Assembly (NCBI GenBank): GCA_009838915.1
Contig: VXQT01000013.1
Location: 62,001-126,000 of the forward strand
DNA: 64,000 bases
Source: Chloroflexota bacterium
GTDB lineage: Bacteria > Chloroflexota > Dehalococcoidia > Bin125
Direction of reading: 5' to 3'
The notes below the pieces were generated by a model. That model saw only the letters and a program-made list of their open reading frames with translations. It was not told the DNA's origin and ran no database searches. Made by a program: the position numbers and the translations under genes. Positions 8,779-17,968 of this stretch are shown here, one piece after another (the first letter of the stretch is position 1; each line of letters starts with the position of its first letter).

Positions 8779-9963
8779 ATGGACTTCAAGTTTTCGGCTG
8801 AGGACGTGGCGTTTCGCGAGGAGGTGCTGGACTTCCTCGGCGAGCAGTTGCCGCCGGGCTGGGCCGACCTCTCGGAGGGTCCGGCCGAGGATGGCGCGGC
8901 GAACCGGGAGCGCTGGGAGTTCACCCGCGGCTTTCACCGCGCGCTGGCCGATCGCGGCTGGCTGACGCTGGGCTGGCCGCAGGAGCACGGCGGCGCCGGC
9001 GCGGGACCGATTCGCCAGGCGATGTTCAACGAGACCATGGCCCACCACCGGGCGCCGGTCTACAACCAGGGCGTCGACCGCGTCGGGCCGACCGTGATCA
9101 TGTACGGCTCGGACGAGCAGAAGGAGTTCTTCCTGCCTCGCATCCGCTCGGCCGACATCCAGTGGTGCCAGGGATTCTCCGAGCCGGGCTCAGGCTCCGA
9201 CCTGGCCTCGCTGCAGACGCGCGCGCAGCGCGACGGCGACGACTACATCATCAACGGACAGAAGATCTGGACCTCGGGCGCGCAGCACGCCGACTATATC
9301 TTCATGCTCGCGCGGACCGAACCGGACGCGCCCAAGCACCGAGGCATCTCGTTCTTCCTCGTCGATATGAAGACGCCGGGCATCACCGTGCGCCCGCTGG
9401 TCAACATGGCCAATCGGCACCACTTCAACGAGGTCTTCTTCGAAGATGTCCGTGTACCGGCCAAGAACCGCGTCGGCGAGGAGAATCGCGGCTGGTACGT
9501 GGCGACAACCACGCTCGATTTCGAGCGCTCGGGCATTTCGCGGGTGGTCTCGGGCGTGCGCCTGCTGGGCGAACTGACCGATTTGGCCAGCCAGCCGGGC
9601 CCGGACGGGCGGCGACCGGACGAAGACCCGCGTATCCGCCACAAGCTGGCCGAGCTGAACATCGAGTTCACGGTCGGCCGCTGGCTCGCCTACCGCGTCG
9701 CCTGGATGCAGTCGCAGGGCCTGGTCCCCAACCACGAAGCCTCGATGTCGAAGCTCTACGGCACGATGATCAATCAGCGCCTGGCTGGGATGATCAACAT
9801 GTTCGGCCTCGCCGGCGGACTCTCGGGCGAGCAGGAGCACGCCCCCCTGCACGGTCGCCTGCCGGACGAGTACCTGAACTCCGTACCATTGACGATCGCC
9901 GCCGGCACGTCGGAGATCATGCGCAACATCATCGCGACGCGGGGTCTGGGATTGCCTCGTTAG
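8779..9963 (+). CDS. Acyl-CoA dehydrogenase
   Basis: MDFKFSAEDVAFREEVLDFLGEQLP...WCQGFSEPGSGSDLASLQTRA...INGQKIWTSGAQHADY...IAAGTSEIMRNIIATRGLGLPR. Confidence 0.95.
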   Translation: MDFKFSAEDVAFREEVLDFLGEQLPPGWADLSEGPAEDGAANRERWEFTRGFHRALADRGWLTLGWPQEHGGAGAGPIRQAMFNETMAHHRAPVYNQGVDRVGPTVIMYGSDEQKEFFLPRIRSADIQWCQGFSEPGSGSDLASLQTRAQRDGDDYIINGQKIWTSGAQHADYIFMLARTEPDAPKHRGISFFLVDMKTPGITVRPLVNMANRHHFNEVFFEDVRVPAKNRVGEENRGWYVATTTLDFERSGISRVVSGVRLLGELTDLASQPGPDGRRPDEDPRIRHKLAELNIEFTVGRWLAYRVAWMQSQGLVPNHEASMSKLYGTMINQRLAGMINMFGLAGGLSGEQEHAPLHGRLPDEYLNSVPLTIAAGTSEIMRNIIATRGLGLPR

Positions 9964-9965
9964 GA

Positions 9966-10787
9966 TCAGTCCACGTCAATCACAATGCGGCAGTGATCGC
10001 TCGCGCCCCACTCCTCAGGCGAGTTCACTGCTCGAACCCGTATCTCCTCGTGCAGGCCTCTCGAAGCAAAGACGTGATCGAGTTGCCCACTGGCCGCCTC
10101 GGGAGGTTGGCCGCGAGGAAGAAACGTCGGAGCGAGAAGTGGCCCGAGGTACTCCAGTCCCAGCGCCTCCAGCCGATCCCAGACGGTTCGCTCCCTTCGA
10201 AGAAACTCCTGATCGGGCGCATCGTCGTCGTTGGACATGTTGAAGTCACCAGCAAGGATGACGCGGTGAGTCCCAGGATCGGTGTTCCCTATGAACGCGG
10301 AGAGATCAGAGATGATGCGGTGGGCGGAAGCGTCGGGATATCCAACGCGAAAGTTCGTCGATGCGGATGGGTGCGGACTGAGCCAGCGAGCGTAGGCCGA
10401 GACAACGATGAACGGCTGAGTACCGGTATCCCGAGGACTTACACGAGCCGCCGCGATTGTTCCGATGCCGCTGACAGCGATCTCGTCTTCATCGACCAAG
10501 CTGATCGGACTCACTTGCTTGAACCACTCGATCTTGACGCGATCGGAGAGGCGGACGACCATCGGCCAGCGTTCGAGGAGGTGCGGCCAGCGACCTTCGT
10601 ACCAGTTGGAGTTCCAGACGTGCGAGTCGTAGTGGTCGACTGGTCCCAGCTCAACTTGTCCTGCGATGTCTGGAGCGGGAATGCCAGTCTCTTGCAACAG
10701 CGCAACATCGACTCCAGGCATTGAGACCAGTTGCCGCCAGGGCTCTCGCATCTTCGCGATGTTCCAGCAGACGAGTCTGACTGACAC
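9966..10787 (-). CDS. Endonuclease/exonuclease/phosphatase family protein
   Basis: VSVRLVCWNIAKM...LLQETGIP...ILAGDFNMS...LDHVFAS...ASDHCRIVIDVD. GTG start at 10787 proposed; the longer ORF start reads through a class B palindrome. Confidence 0.8.
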   Translation of the reverse strand: MSVRLVCWNIAKMREPWRQLVSMPGVDVALLQETGIPAPDIAGQVELGPVDHYDSHVWNSNWYEGRWPHLLERWPMVVRLSDRVKIEWFKQVSPISLVDEDEIAVSGIGTIAAARVSPRDTGTQPFIVVSAYARWLSPHPSASTNFRVGYPDASAHRIISDLSAFIGNTDPGTHRVILAGDFNMSNDDDAPDQEFLRRERTVWDRLEALGLEYLGPLLAPTFLPRGQPPEAASGQLDHVFASRGLHEEIRVRAVNSPEEWGASDHCRIVIDVD

Positions 10788-10808
10788 TTGGCGCTGCTCC
10801 TTCTGGAT

Positions 10809-10835
10809 GGATTCCCGCCTGCGCGGGAATGACGG
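10809..10835. repeat. Class B palindromic repeat
   Basis: ggattcccgcctgcgcgggaatgacgg. Confidence 0.7.
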
Positions 10836-10859
10836 AACGGTGGGCGGGGGCATCGACGA

Positions 10860-11156
10860 TTAGGACGTGGCGCGGACGTACGCGTTCCCCAATGCGCCCC
10901 AACTGGCGACGAGGAACGGCACGCAGTAGGTGAGGGGGACTTTCCAGGCGAGCTCCGCCGATCCGTCTCCGCCGACGATCACGGTGCCCTGGTTGATGGC
11001 GACGAGGATGGTACCGACGACGGCTGAGGTGAGGATCGAGCGGCGCAGCATGCCTCGGTTGCGGAAGGCGCAGCGCCAGCATTCGAGGCGCGACTTCATC
11101 CGGAAGTGCCAGCTCTGGGGTGGATTCGGCAGGTGCGGGCAGGCGGCGACGCTCAT
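10860..11156 (-). CDS. Small two-TM protein, NrtS-like nitrate/nitrite transporter family
   Basis: LRRSILTSAVVGTILVAINQGTVIVGGDGSAELAWKVPLTYCVPFLVASWGALGNAYV resembles the NrtS pattern (VVGTILxxINQG...LTYCVPxxVxxxGA). Confidence 0.72.
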   Translation of the reverse strand: MSVAACPHLPNPPQSWHFRMKSRLECWRCAFRNRGMLRRSILTSAVVGTILVAINQGTVIVGGDGSAELAWKVPLTYCVPFLVASWGALGNAYVRATS

Positions 11157-11174
11157 GGGGGTAATCTAGCTTTT

Positions 11175-11582
11175 GTGCGGCCGCTGAATATCTTCTTCGA
11201 CGTCGACGGATGCCTGGTCTCCTGGAATCTGCACCTGCGGCCCTACGCTCGCGAGGTGCTCGAGCGGTTGCAGGAGCGCGGGCATCACGTCTACATGTGG
11301 TCGGGCTACGGGGCGAGGCGCGAGGTCGCGGACAAGCACGATCTCTGGCCGCTGCTGGCCGGAATCATGGGCAAGCCAATCTTCCAATACCGTCAGCGGC
11401 TGCACCTGTTCACCGACATCGTGCCCGACTTCATCATCGACGACCATCGCGAGATCGTGGACGCGCTGGGGGGCGCGGTGATCAAGCCGCCGCAGGAGCC
11501 GCTGGCGCGCGATCGCGAGATGGTCCGCGTGTACCGTCGCATCCTTGAGTACGAACGCGAGCATCGCCGCCGCTGGGCGTAG
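11175..11582 (+). CDS. HAD-like hydrolase family protein
   Basis: VRPLNIFFDVDGCLVSWN (DxDG motif)...IVPDFIIDDHREIVDALGG; GTG start at 11175 proposed. Confidence 0.7.
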   Translation: MRPLNIFFDVDGCLVSWNLHLRPYAREVLERLQERGHHVYMWSGYGARREVADKHDLWPLLAGIMGKPIFQYRQRLHLFTDIVPDFIIDDHREIVDALGGAVIKPPQEPLARDREMVRVYRRILEYEREHRRRWA

Positions 11583-11597
11583 CAGGGACTGAGCTCG

Positions 11598-13523
11598 TTA
11601 CTCGTCCGCTTCGGCTTCGAGCTGAGGCAACTCCCGATCGAGCGGGTAGCTCTCGTGGGCGGTGTTGAGCCAGCTCGTGCTCAGGCGATCGGTCGACCAG
11701 GCGTATTCGAACAGGCGCGGATCGGGATGCAGCCAGGGTTGGTGGAGGCCGAGTTGGATGCCGGTGATCAGCGGGATCTGCCACTGCACGGCCTCGCCGC
11801 GCAGCAGCATCTCCTGGACCTGGTGGCCGAGGTCCTGGCGGGCTCCCAGATTGAACGTGGTTCGCATCTGCTCGATCAACGCGTCGAGCTCGGGGTTTAC
11901 GCCGCCGCTCCAGCGGCGCGCGCCCTGTGAGTGCAGCGTGTCGGACCAGGCGTCGGTCGGATCGGCCTGCTGCGGCACGGCGCCCCAGCCGAGGAAGCAG
12001 AATCGTTCGCCGGCGCGCAACTGATCAATCGCGTCGGCGAACGCTCGATGCTCAAGATTCACCTCAAGGCCGGTCGCCTCGGCGATCATCCCGCGCACTG
12101 CTTCGCCTGAGCCGGGAAAGAAGCCTTCAAACAGGTCGGCCACGACCAGGGGTATCGGCGATCCGGTCGCGCCGCCGGCGCCGGCGACCAGCGCGGCCGC
12201 TACGGCGAGGTCCGCCTCTCTGTCCTCGCGGTATCCGGGCAGACTGACAGTGAGGCGTTCGTTCAACGCCCAGCCTTCAAGGAACCAGGGCAACGGACCC
12301 GACGCGCGGCCGTGACCGTCGTACAGCCGCTGTGTCAGCTTCGGCCGATCGACGGCGAATCCGATTGCGCGAATGATGCGTGGGTCGCCAAGCGCAGCTC
12401 CAACTTCGTCAGAGAGCGGCGCGAGCAACTCCACCGAGGCTGCGAGCGGCAGTTCAAACGTCGGATGCTCGGGATATCGCTCCCGCAGCGCTTCGACCGT
12501 TGCGTTGGTCAGTGGGAAGTCGGCACGGTCCACCGTCGCGGCGTCGTAGAGCCCGGCGATGCCGCTCGTGTCGCCGGACGTAAGCGTGATGCCGTCGGCC
12601 CAGGCCGATTCGGCGCGCCACCAGTTGCTCGACCGCGCCAGCGTGAGTTCGGCTCCGTTGTAGAGCAACGGCGTGTACGGTCCCGTGCCGCTGTTGAGGA
12701 ACACGTCGGACGGATCGTCGCGCCATGCATCGCCGAAATGCTCCGCCGCTTCAGGGTTAGTGATCCAGGCGAACGGCGAGGAGTGCACCGAACTGAGGTA
12801 CGCGGCGTCGGGAGCGTCGGTGGTCAGGCGGAGTGAGCCATCCGTCGTCGCCTCAGCGGACGCGGTGCGGTCGTAGGCCGCCCGTCGGAAGAAGTGCGGA
12901 TCGGGCAGTCCGTCGGCGTCGAGCGCGGACCGCTGGCGCTCGATGTTCCAGCGGATGTCCTCGGCCGTGACCGCGCGGCCGTTGGCCGGTTCGTCGTCCC
13001 AGAAAACCGCGGCGGGATCGACCGTGAAGACGTAGGTCGTTTCGTCGGGAATCTCAGGCAGCGCGCAGAGGTCCGCCTCGAGTTCTCCGGATGACACCGA
13101 GTCAGGTCGGAGCAGGCGGTTGTACATCAGGCTGTGCATCGCCTGGGTGTAGCGGAAGCGTGAGCGATGCGGATCCCAGCGGTCGTGTCGGTCGACCGGC
13201 AACCAGGCGCGAATGACGCCGCCGCGCGCAGGACCGCTCGGCGCTTGCGGCTGCGCGTCCTGCGCGCCGTCCGGCTCAGGCGCCGTCTGCTGCATCGATT
13301 GCTGGGCCGACTGCTGGACCGATTGCTGCTGAGGCCGATCGGACTGCGCGTTCTGTGCCGGCTCGGTCTGCTGTTGGAGCGCCGGTTCTTCGTCATCGGA
13401 GCAGCCGACCAGGGCCAGCCCGGCCGCGCCAACGCCGGCGCGCGCGCTGGCGCGCAGCAGGGTGCGTCGGGAGAGGCGGCGGCGCAGTGTGGTCCAATGT
13501 CCGCCGGAGGGTCTCGTTGACAT
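11598..13523 (-). CDS. ABC transporter substrate-binding protein (peptide/nickel SBP_bac_5 type), Tat lipoprotein
   Basis: Twin-Arg + lipobox RRRLSRRTLLRASARAGVGAAGLALVGCSDDE, Gln-rich linker, then an SBP-5-like body similar to the SBP at 27533..29458. Confidence 0.85.
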   Translation of the reverse strand: MSTRPSGGHWTTLRRRLSRRTLLRASARAGVGAAGLALVGCSDDEEPALQQQTEPAQNAQSDRPQQQSVQQSAQQSMQQTAPEPDGAQDAQPQAPSGPARGGVIRAWLPVDRHDRWDPHRSRFRYTQAMHSLMYNRLLRPDSVSSGELEADLCALPEIPDETTYVFTVDPAAVFWDDEPANGRAVTAEDIRWNIERQRSALDADGLPDPHFFRRAAYDRTASAEATTDGSLRLTTDAPDAAYLSSVHSSPFAWITNPEAAEHFGDAWRDDPSDVFLNSGTGPYTPLLYNGAELTLARSSNWWRAESAWADGITLTSGDTSGIAGLYDAATVDRADFPLTNATVEALRERYPEHPTFELPLAASVELLAPLSDEVGAALGDPRIIRAIGFAVDRPKLTQRLYDGHGRASGPLPWFLEGWALNERLTVSLPGYREDREADLAVAAALVAGAGGATGSPIPLVVADLFEGFFPGSGEAVRGMIAEATGLEVNLEHRAFADAIDQLRAGERFCFLGWGAVPQQADPTDAWSDTLHSQGARRWSGGVNPELDALIEQMRTTFNLGARQDLGHQVQEMLLRGEAVQWQIPLITGIQLGLHQPWLHPDPRLFEYAWSTDRLSTSWLNTAHESYPLDRELPQLEAEADE

Positions 13524-13668
13524 ACGCGTTATCGTATCCGCGATTTCCCTATGGGGGCATTGAGCAGTAGCAATTCGATCAGGCACCTAGACGGAATGGC
13601 CGCGTCGGGCGATACTTGTGCAAGCCGTGCAAATCGTCGCCGCGACCGGCGAGCGAAGGGTTGATGTG

Positions 13669-14004
13669 ATGCCGCCTCTGGTTCCCTCCTTCATGATGCC
13701 GCAGTGGCTCAAGGACGCGCCGATTCCTATTCAGATGGCGCTGCTGCTGCCGGGCCTGATCGTGGGCAACATCCTCGCGATCGCGGTGCACGCGATCATG
13801 ATCAATCTCGGCGCCGGCAATCAGCACCTGTCCTCGGCCGACGGCGGCTTCGACGCCTGGCTGCTGTGGATCATCATCGGGGCCGGCCTGTTCATCGGCC
13901 TCGCCGCCGGCGGCTTCGTCTACATCGGCGTCGGTCTGGGCGCGGACAAGGAAACCGAGGAAGCCGAAGAAGGCGAAGCCGAGAGCGGCATGCTCGAGCT
14001 GTAG
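13669..14004 (+). CDS. Hypothetical membrane protein (2-3 TM)
   Basis: IQMALLLPGLIVGNILAIAVHAIMI...WLLWIIIGAGLFIGLAAGGFVYIGVGLG; acidic C-terminus. Confidence 0.6.
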   Translation: MPPLVPSFMMPQWLKDAPIPIQMALLLPGLIVGNILAIAVHAIMINLGAGNQHLSSADGGFDAWLLWIIIGAGLFIGLAAGGFVYIGVGLGADKETEEAEEGEAESGMLEL

Positions 14005-14030
14005 CGCGTTCGCCTAAGGCTCAAACGAAC

Positions 14031-14058
14031 AAACACCCCCTCTTGCGAGGGGGTGTTT
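14031..14058 (+). terminator. Intrinsic terminator-like hairpin
   Basis: aaacaccccctc-ttgc-gagggggtgttt, perfect 12-bp stem between convergent genes. Confidence 0.8.
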
Positions 14059-14105
14059 CGCTTCATGCGTCTCGTACGGCTGTTGCGCCCCAGCCTCCTC
14101 CGGTT

Positions 14106-14126
14106 CCCTCTCCCCGAGGGAGAGGG
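14106..14126. repeat. Short GC-rich palindrome
   Basis: ccctctccccgagggagaggg. Confidence 0.4.
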
Positions 14127-14137
14127 GGCTACGGACG

Positions 14138-14830
14138 CTACCCTTGCAGCTCGGCGGCGAAGAAGGCCTTGAGCTTGTCCCAGGCGTCGGCGGCCGCCTC
14201 GGGGTCGTGGATGTCCGAGGTGTCGTTGAAGAAGCCGTGGTCGGAGTCCGGGTACATGTGGATTTCGTTGCGCACGCCGGCGCGGTCGAGCGCCGTCTGA
14301 AGATTTTCGACGACTTCCGCGTTGATCCACTCGTCGCGCCCGGCGAAGAAGCCCATCACCGCGCCCTGGATCTTGCCGGCGTTGTCCAGGCCGGCTCCGG
14401 GCACGCCGTAGAACGGCGCGGCGGCGGTCACGGCCGGATTGTTCATCGCCAGCAGCAGCGACATGCCGCCGCCGAGGCAGAATCCGGTCACTCCGATCCG
14501 GTCGGAGCGCACGTCGTCGCGAGCTTGCAGCGCGGCTACGGCGCCGGACATGTCGACCAGCGCGTTGGGTTCCTGCAGCGACATCATCAGCTTCTGCGCC
14601 TCGTCCGGCTCGGCCGTAACCGAGCCGTGGAAGAGGTCGGGCGCGAGGGCGACATAACCCTCGGCCGCAATCCGGTTGGCAATGTCGCAGATGTTCGGGT
14701 TGAGACCCCACCACTCCTGGATCACGACGACGCCGGGATAGGGTCCGCCCTCAACGGGCCGGGCCAGGTAGCCCGATGCGCTGCCGCCGTTGGCGGGGAA
14801 TTGGATCTGTTGGTGGGCGAGGATAGCCAT
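14138..14830 (-). CDS. Dienelactone hydrolase family protein
   Basis: PGVVVIQEWWGLNPNICDIANRIAAEGYVALAPDLFHG...GVTGFCLGGGMS...SDHGFFND. Confidence 0.93.
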   Translation of the reverse strand: MAILAHQQIQFPANGGSASGYLARPVEGGPYPGVVVIQEWWGLNPNICDIANRIAAEGYVALAPDLFHGSVTAEPDEAQKLMMSLQEPNALVDMSGAVAALQARDDVRSDRIGVTGFCLGGGMSLLLAMNNPAVTAAAPFYGVPGAGLDNAGKIQGAVMGFFAGRDEWINAEVVENLQTALDRAGVRNEIHMYPDSDHGFFNDTSDIHDPEAAADAWDKLKAFFAAELQG

Positions 14831-14842
14831 GGGTTTGGTCCT

Positions 14843-15790
14843 TTAGCGTGGGGCCTGGGCAGGCCAGGGGTTTTTCTGAGAGCCGAGGTAGGACTGGGCG
14901 GCGACGCGGTCGAGCTCGTCCAGCGTAAAGCCGGTGCCGGAGGCGTAGACGGCGGCCTCGACCGTGGGCAGCGAGTACATGCCGACCTCGTTGCCCCAGA
15001 CGAGGAAGTCGCGGCCGTTGATGTTGGCGGCGGCGTCGGTGCAGAGCCAGACGGTGAAGGGTGAGACGTTCTCGGGCGCCATCATCGCCTCGCGGTCGGC
15101 GCCGAAGTCAATATCGCCGGCATCGCCCGCTGCCAGTCCCGCTTCGCGGGCGCGGCGCTGGGCTTCGGCCAGTTCCTCGGTCAACGTCAGCCTCGTGCCG
15201 GCGCGCGGTCGGATCGCGTTGGCGGTGACGCCGTAGCGCCCCAGGTCACGGGCCAGCGTGCGGGTCAAGCCGACGATGCCCTCCTTGGCGGCGGCGTAGT
15301 TGGCCTGGCCCATGTTGCCGAGGCCGGACTCGGACGAGGTGTTGACGATCCGCCCCGAGCGCTGCTGGCGGAAGACCTGCGAGGCGAATTTGGTCACCGT
15401 GAAATGACCCTTGAGGTGGACGTCGACGACCACGTCCCACTCGTCCTCGGTCATGTTGAAGACCATCCGGTCGCGCAGGATGCCGGCGTTGTTGATCAGG
15501 ATGTCGAGCCGGCCGAACGAATCCAGCGCCTGCTGGACCATGCGCTCACCGGCCGCCATGTCGGCGACCGAGTCGTAGTTGGCGACGGCGTCGCCGCCGG
15601 CGTCCTTGATCGCGTTGACCACCTCGTCGGCGGGCCCGGCCTCGCCGTCGAGTTCGCCGCCCTGCGAGCCGCCGTAGTCGTTGACCACGACGCGCGCGCC
15701 CTCGGAGGCGAGTAGCAGCGCGTGTCCGCGGCCGATCCCGCGTCCCGCGCCGGTCACGATCGCGACGCGCCCTTCGAGTCGATCGCCCAT
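14843..15790 (-). CDS. SDR family oxidoreductase
   Basis: GRVAIVTGAGRGIGRGHALLLASEGARVVVNDYGG...ILINNAGILRD...YAAAKEGIVGLTR. Confidence 0.94.
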   Translation of the reverse strand: MGDRLEGRVAIVTGAGRGIGRGHALLLASEGARVVVNDYGGSQGGELDGEAGPADEVVNAIKDAGGDAVANYDSVADMAAGERMVQQALDSFGRLDILINNAGILRDRMVFNMTEDEWDVVVDVHLKGHFTVTKFASQVFRQQRSGRIVNTSSESGLGNMGQANYAAAKEGIVGLTRTLARDLGRYGVTANAIRPRAGTRLTLTEELAEAQRRAREAGLAAGDAGDIDFGADREAMMAPENVSPFTVWLCTDAAANINGRDFLVWGNEVGMYSLPTVEAAVYASGTGFTLDELDRVAAQSYLGSQKNPWPAQAPR

Positions 15791-15924
15791 GATTGGGGTC
15801 CTTTCTGCATGCAGTCAGTTCAGCAGGCAGGATACAAGGCGGCCGCCTACTTGACGGAACGAGGAAGTCCTTGCTAAAGCGGTAGTGGCGGTTGGACGGG
15901 CGGTTCTTCTGGACAGAGGGTTTG

Positions 15925-16317
15925 ATGGTGACGACATCTGCGGCGCCCGCAGCGGCGCCGGTTCCCTGGTTGGCCGAGCGGGACAGCGCCGTCGGCAAGG
16001 ACGAACGAGGCTCGCAGCCGGCGACGGCCGAGGCGGCGCTGCGGGCGATCGCCTGCACGATCCTGACGCCGTCGGGCGCGCTCCTGGCGCGAGCGATGGC
16101 CCGGCCGCGTCCTGCCTCATTGCCGGCCGACAGCTACGCGGTTGAGGTCAGCGAGGTGCGGCCCCAGGGCGCGCTCGAGCCGCTCCTGCGAACCAATCCG
16201 CACGTGGTGCTGCGCATGCCGCACGAGGCGCAGCTGGCGCTGCGGATCGACCACATCATCGGTCCGCGTCAGCGCCGCACCTACTACCTGCAGACGCTGA
16301 CCTCGGAGAGCGAATAG
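15925..16317 (+). CDS. Hypothetical protein
   Basis: ORF MVTTSAAPAAAPVPWLAERDSAVG...TYYLQTLTSESE filling a non-coding gap on the other strand; no family recognised. Confidence 0.45.
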   Translation: MVTTSAAPAAAPVPWLAERDSAVGKDERGSQPATAEAALRAIACTILTPSGALLARAMARPRPASLPADSYAVEVSEVRPQGALEPLLRTNPHVVLRMPHEAQLALRIDHIIGPRQRRTYYLQTLTSESE

Positions 16318-16354
16318 GATCGGCCTGGACATACCGACTTCTGGAAAGCAGACA

Positions 16355-17278
16355 GTGATGGACTTCGTCGAGCTGGCCACGGGGCTTGAGTTTCCCGAGG
16401 GGCCGATCGCGATGGACGACGGCTCGGTCCTGTTGACTGAGATCGCGCGGGGCACGTTGACGCGGGTGACGCCCGATGGCCGGGTCGAGGTCGTCGCCGA
16501 GACCGGCGGCGGGCCGAACGGCGCCGCCGTAGGGCCCGACGGACAGGTCTGGATCACCAACAACGGCGGGTTCGAGTGGGATCGCGCGGGCGGCCGACTG
16601 CTGCCCGCGGGGCAGGCGCGGAACTACGCAGGCGGGTCGATCCAGCGCGTCGATCTGGAGACCGGCGCGGTGGAGACGGTCTACACCGAGTGTGACGGCC
16701 TGCCGCTCAAGGGCCCGAACGACATCGTCTTCGATGCGACCGGCGGGTTCTGGTTCTCGGACCTGGGCAAGAACCGCGAGTACGACCGCGATCTGGGCGC
16801 GCTCTACTACGCGACGACCGACGGCAGCCACATTTCCCGCGCCGTCTTTCCCATCCCGGGCGGCGCCAACGGCGTCGGCCTGGCCCCGGGCGACACGCAC
16901 GTCTACGTCGCCGAAACTCCGACCGGCCGGCTGTTCGGCTGGGAGATAGCCGAACCGGGCGTGCTGGCCGCCGACCACGCCGCGGCCGGGTTCAACTCCT
17001 TTATCGCCAACGCCGGCGGCTACACGCTGTTCGACTCGCTCGCAGTGGAGGCGTCGGGCCAGGTCTGCGTGGCGACGATCGGCCCAGGTGGGATCACGGT
17101 GATCGACCCGCGCACGGGCGAAGTTGAACATGTGACGGTGGGCGACGATCCGCTGACGACCAATATCTGTTTCGGCGGACCCGAGATGCGCACCGCCTAC
17201 ATCACGCTCTCGACCACGGGCCGGCTGATCTCGTGCGAGTGGCCGCGTCCCGGCCTCAGGCTCCACTACAACGCGTAG
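16355..17278 (+). CDS. SMP-30/gluconolactonase/LRE family protein
   Basis: GLEFPEGPIAMDDGSVLLTEIARGTLTRV...GPNDIVFDATGGFWFSDLGK...PGGANGVGLAPGDTHVYVAET. Confidence 0.9.
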   Translation: MMDFVELATGLEFPEGPIAMDDGSVLLTEIARGTLTRVTPDGRVEVVAETGGGPNGAAVGPDGQVWITNNGGFEWDRAGGRLLPAGQARNYAGGSIQRVDLETGAVETVYTECDGLPLKGPNDIVFDATGGFWFSDLGKNREYDRDLGALYYATTDGSHISRAVFPIPGGANGVGLAPGDTHVYVAETPTGRLFGWEIAEPGVLAADHAAAGFNSFIANAGGYTLFDSLAVEASGQVCVATIGPGGITVIDPRTGEVEHVTVGDDPLTTNICFGGPEMRTAYITLSTTGRLISCEWPRPGLRLHYNA

Positions 17279-17401
17279 TCTCGGCTTCCTCTGTGGCATG
17301 CCGCGCAGGCGGATCGCAGCCGTCGGCGGCTTGTTCGCTGTCGGGGGCGCGGATAGCATGCGGGCAGCGCCGCGCTCGAACTCGCGGGGACGGGAGCAGG
17401 G

Positions 17402-17968
17402 ATGGAACGGTTTGCCGGTCTGCTTGAGCAACTGCCGCGCCGGCAAGGCGAGATGCTGCGCGCGCTGCACCTGGCGCAGGAAGAGATGGGCTGGATCTCG
17501 CGCGACGCGATCCGGCTGATTGCGCGTCATCTGAGAGTGTCTGAGGCCCAGGTCTACGGACCGGCGACGTTTTACTCGGAGTTCCGCCACTCACCGCCGC
17601 CTCGGACGCTCGTCACCTGGTGCTCGGGTCCGTCCTGCCGCGTGGTCGGCGGCGATCGCGTGCGGCGCATCTTCGAGGCCGAGTTTGGCTGCCGGCTGGG
17701 CGAGAACACCGAGGACGACGCGCTGGGGCTCTGGCTGGGCCAGTGCAACGGCACCTGCGAGCGGGCGCCGATGGTCTGGGTCAACGGGCGCGTGGTCGGC
17801 CCGCTGACAATGCTGGAGACAGTCAAACTGGCCCGCAGGCTGAAGGACGGCGAAGACCCGATCGACTGGCCCGAGCGGCCGATCAAGATCGCGCCGGCCA
17901 CGTTCGTTGAGGCCGAGGCGACCTACGGCTCCGCACACGGCGAGGCAGGCGAGGAGGCGGGCCGATGA
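17402..17968 (+). CDS. NuoE-like 2Fe-2S subunit (NAD-dependent oxidoreductase)
   Basis: LRALHLAQEEMGWISRDAIRLIARHLRVSEAQVYGPATFYSEF...LGQCNGTCERAPMVWVNGRVVGPL. Confidence 0.85.
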   Translation: MERFAGLLEQLPRRQGEMLRALHLAQEEMGWISRDAIRLIARHLRVSEAQVYGPATFYSEFRHSPPPRTLVTWCSGPSCRVVGGDRVRRIFEAEFGCRLGENTEDDALGLWLGQCNGTCERAPMVWVNGRVVGPLTMLETVKLARRLKDGEDPIDWPERPIKIAPATFVEAEATYGSAHGEAGEEAGR

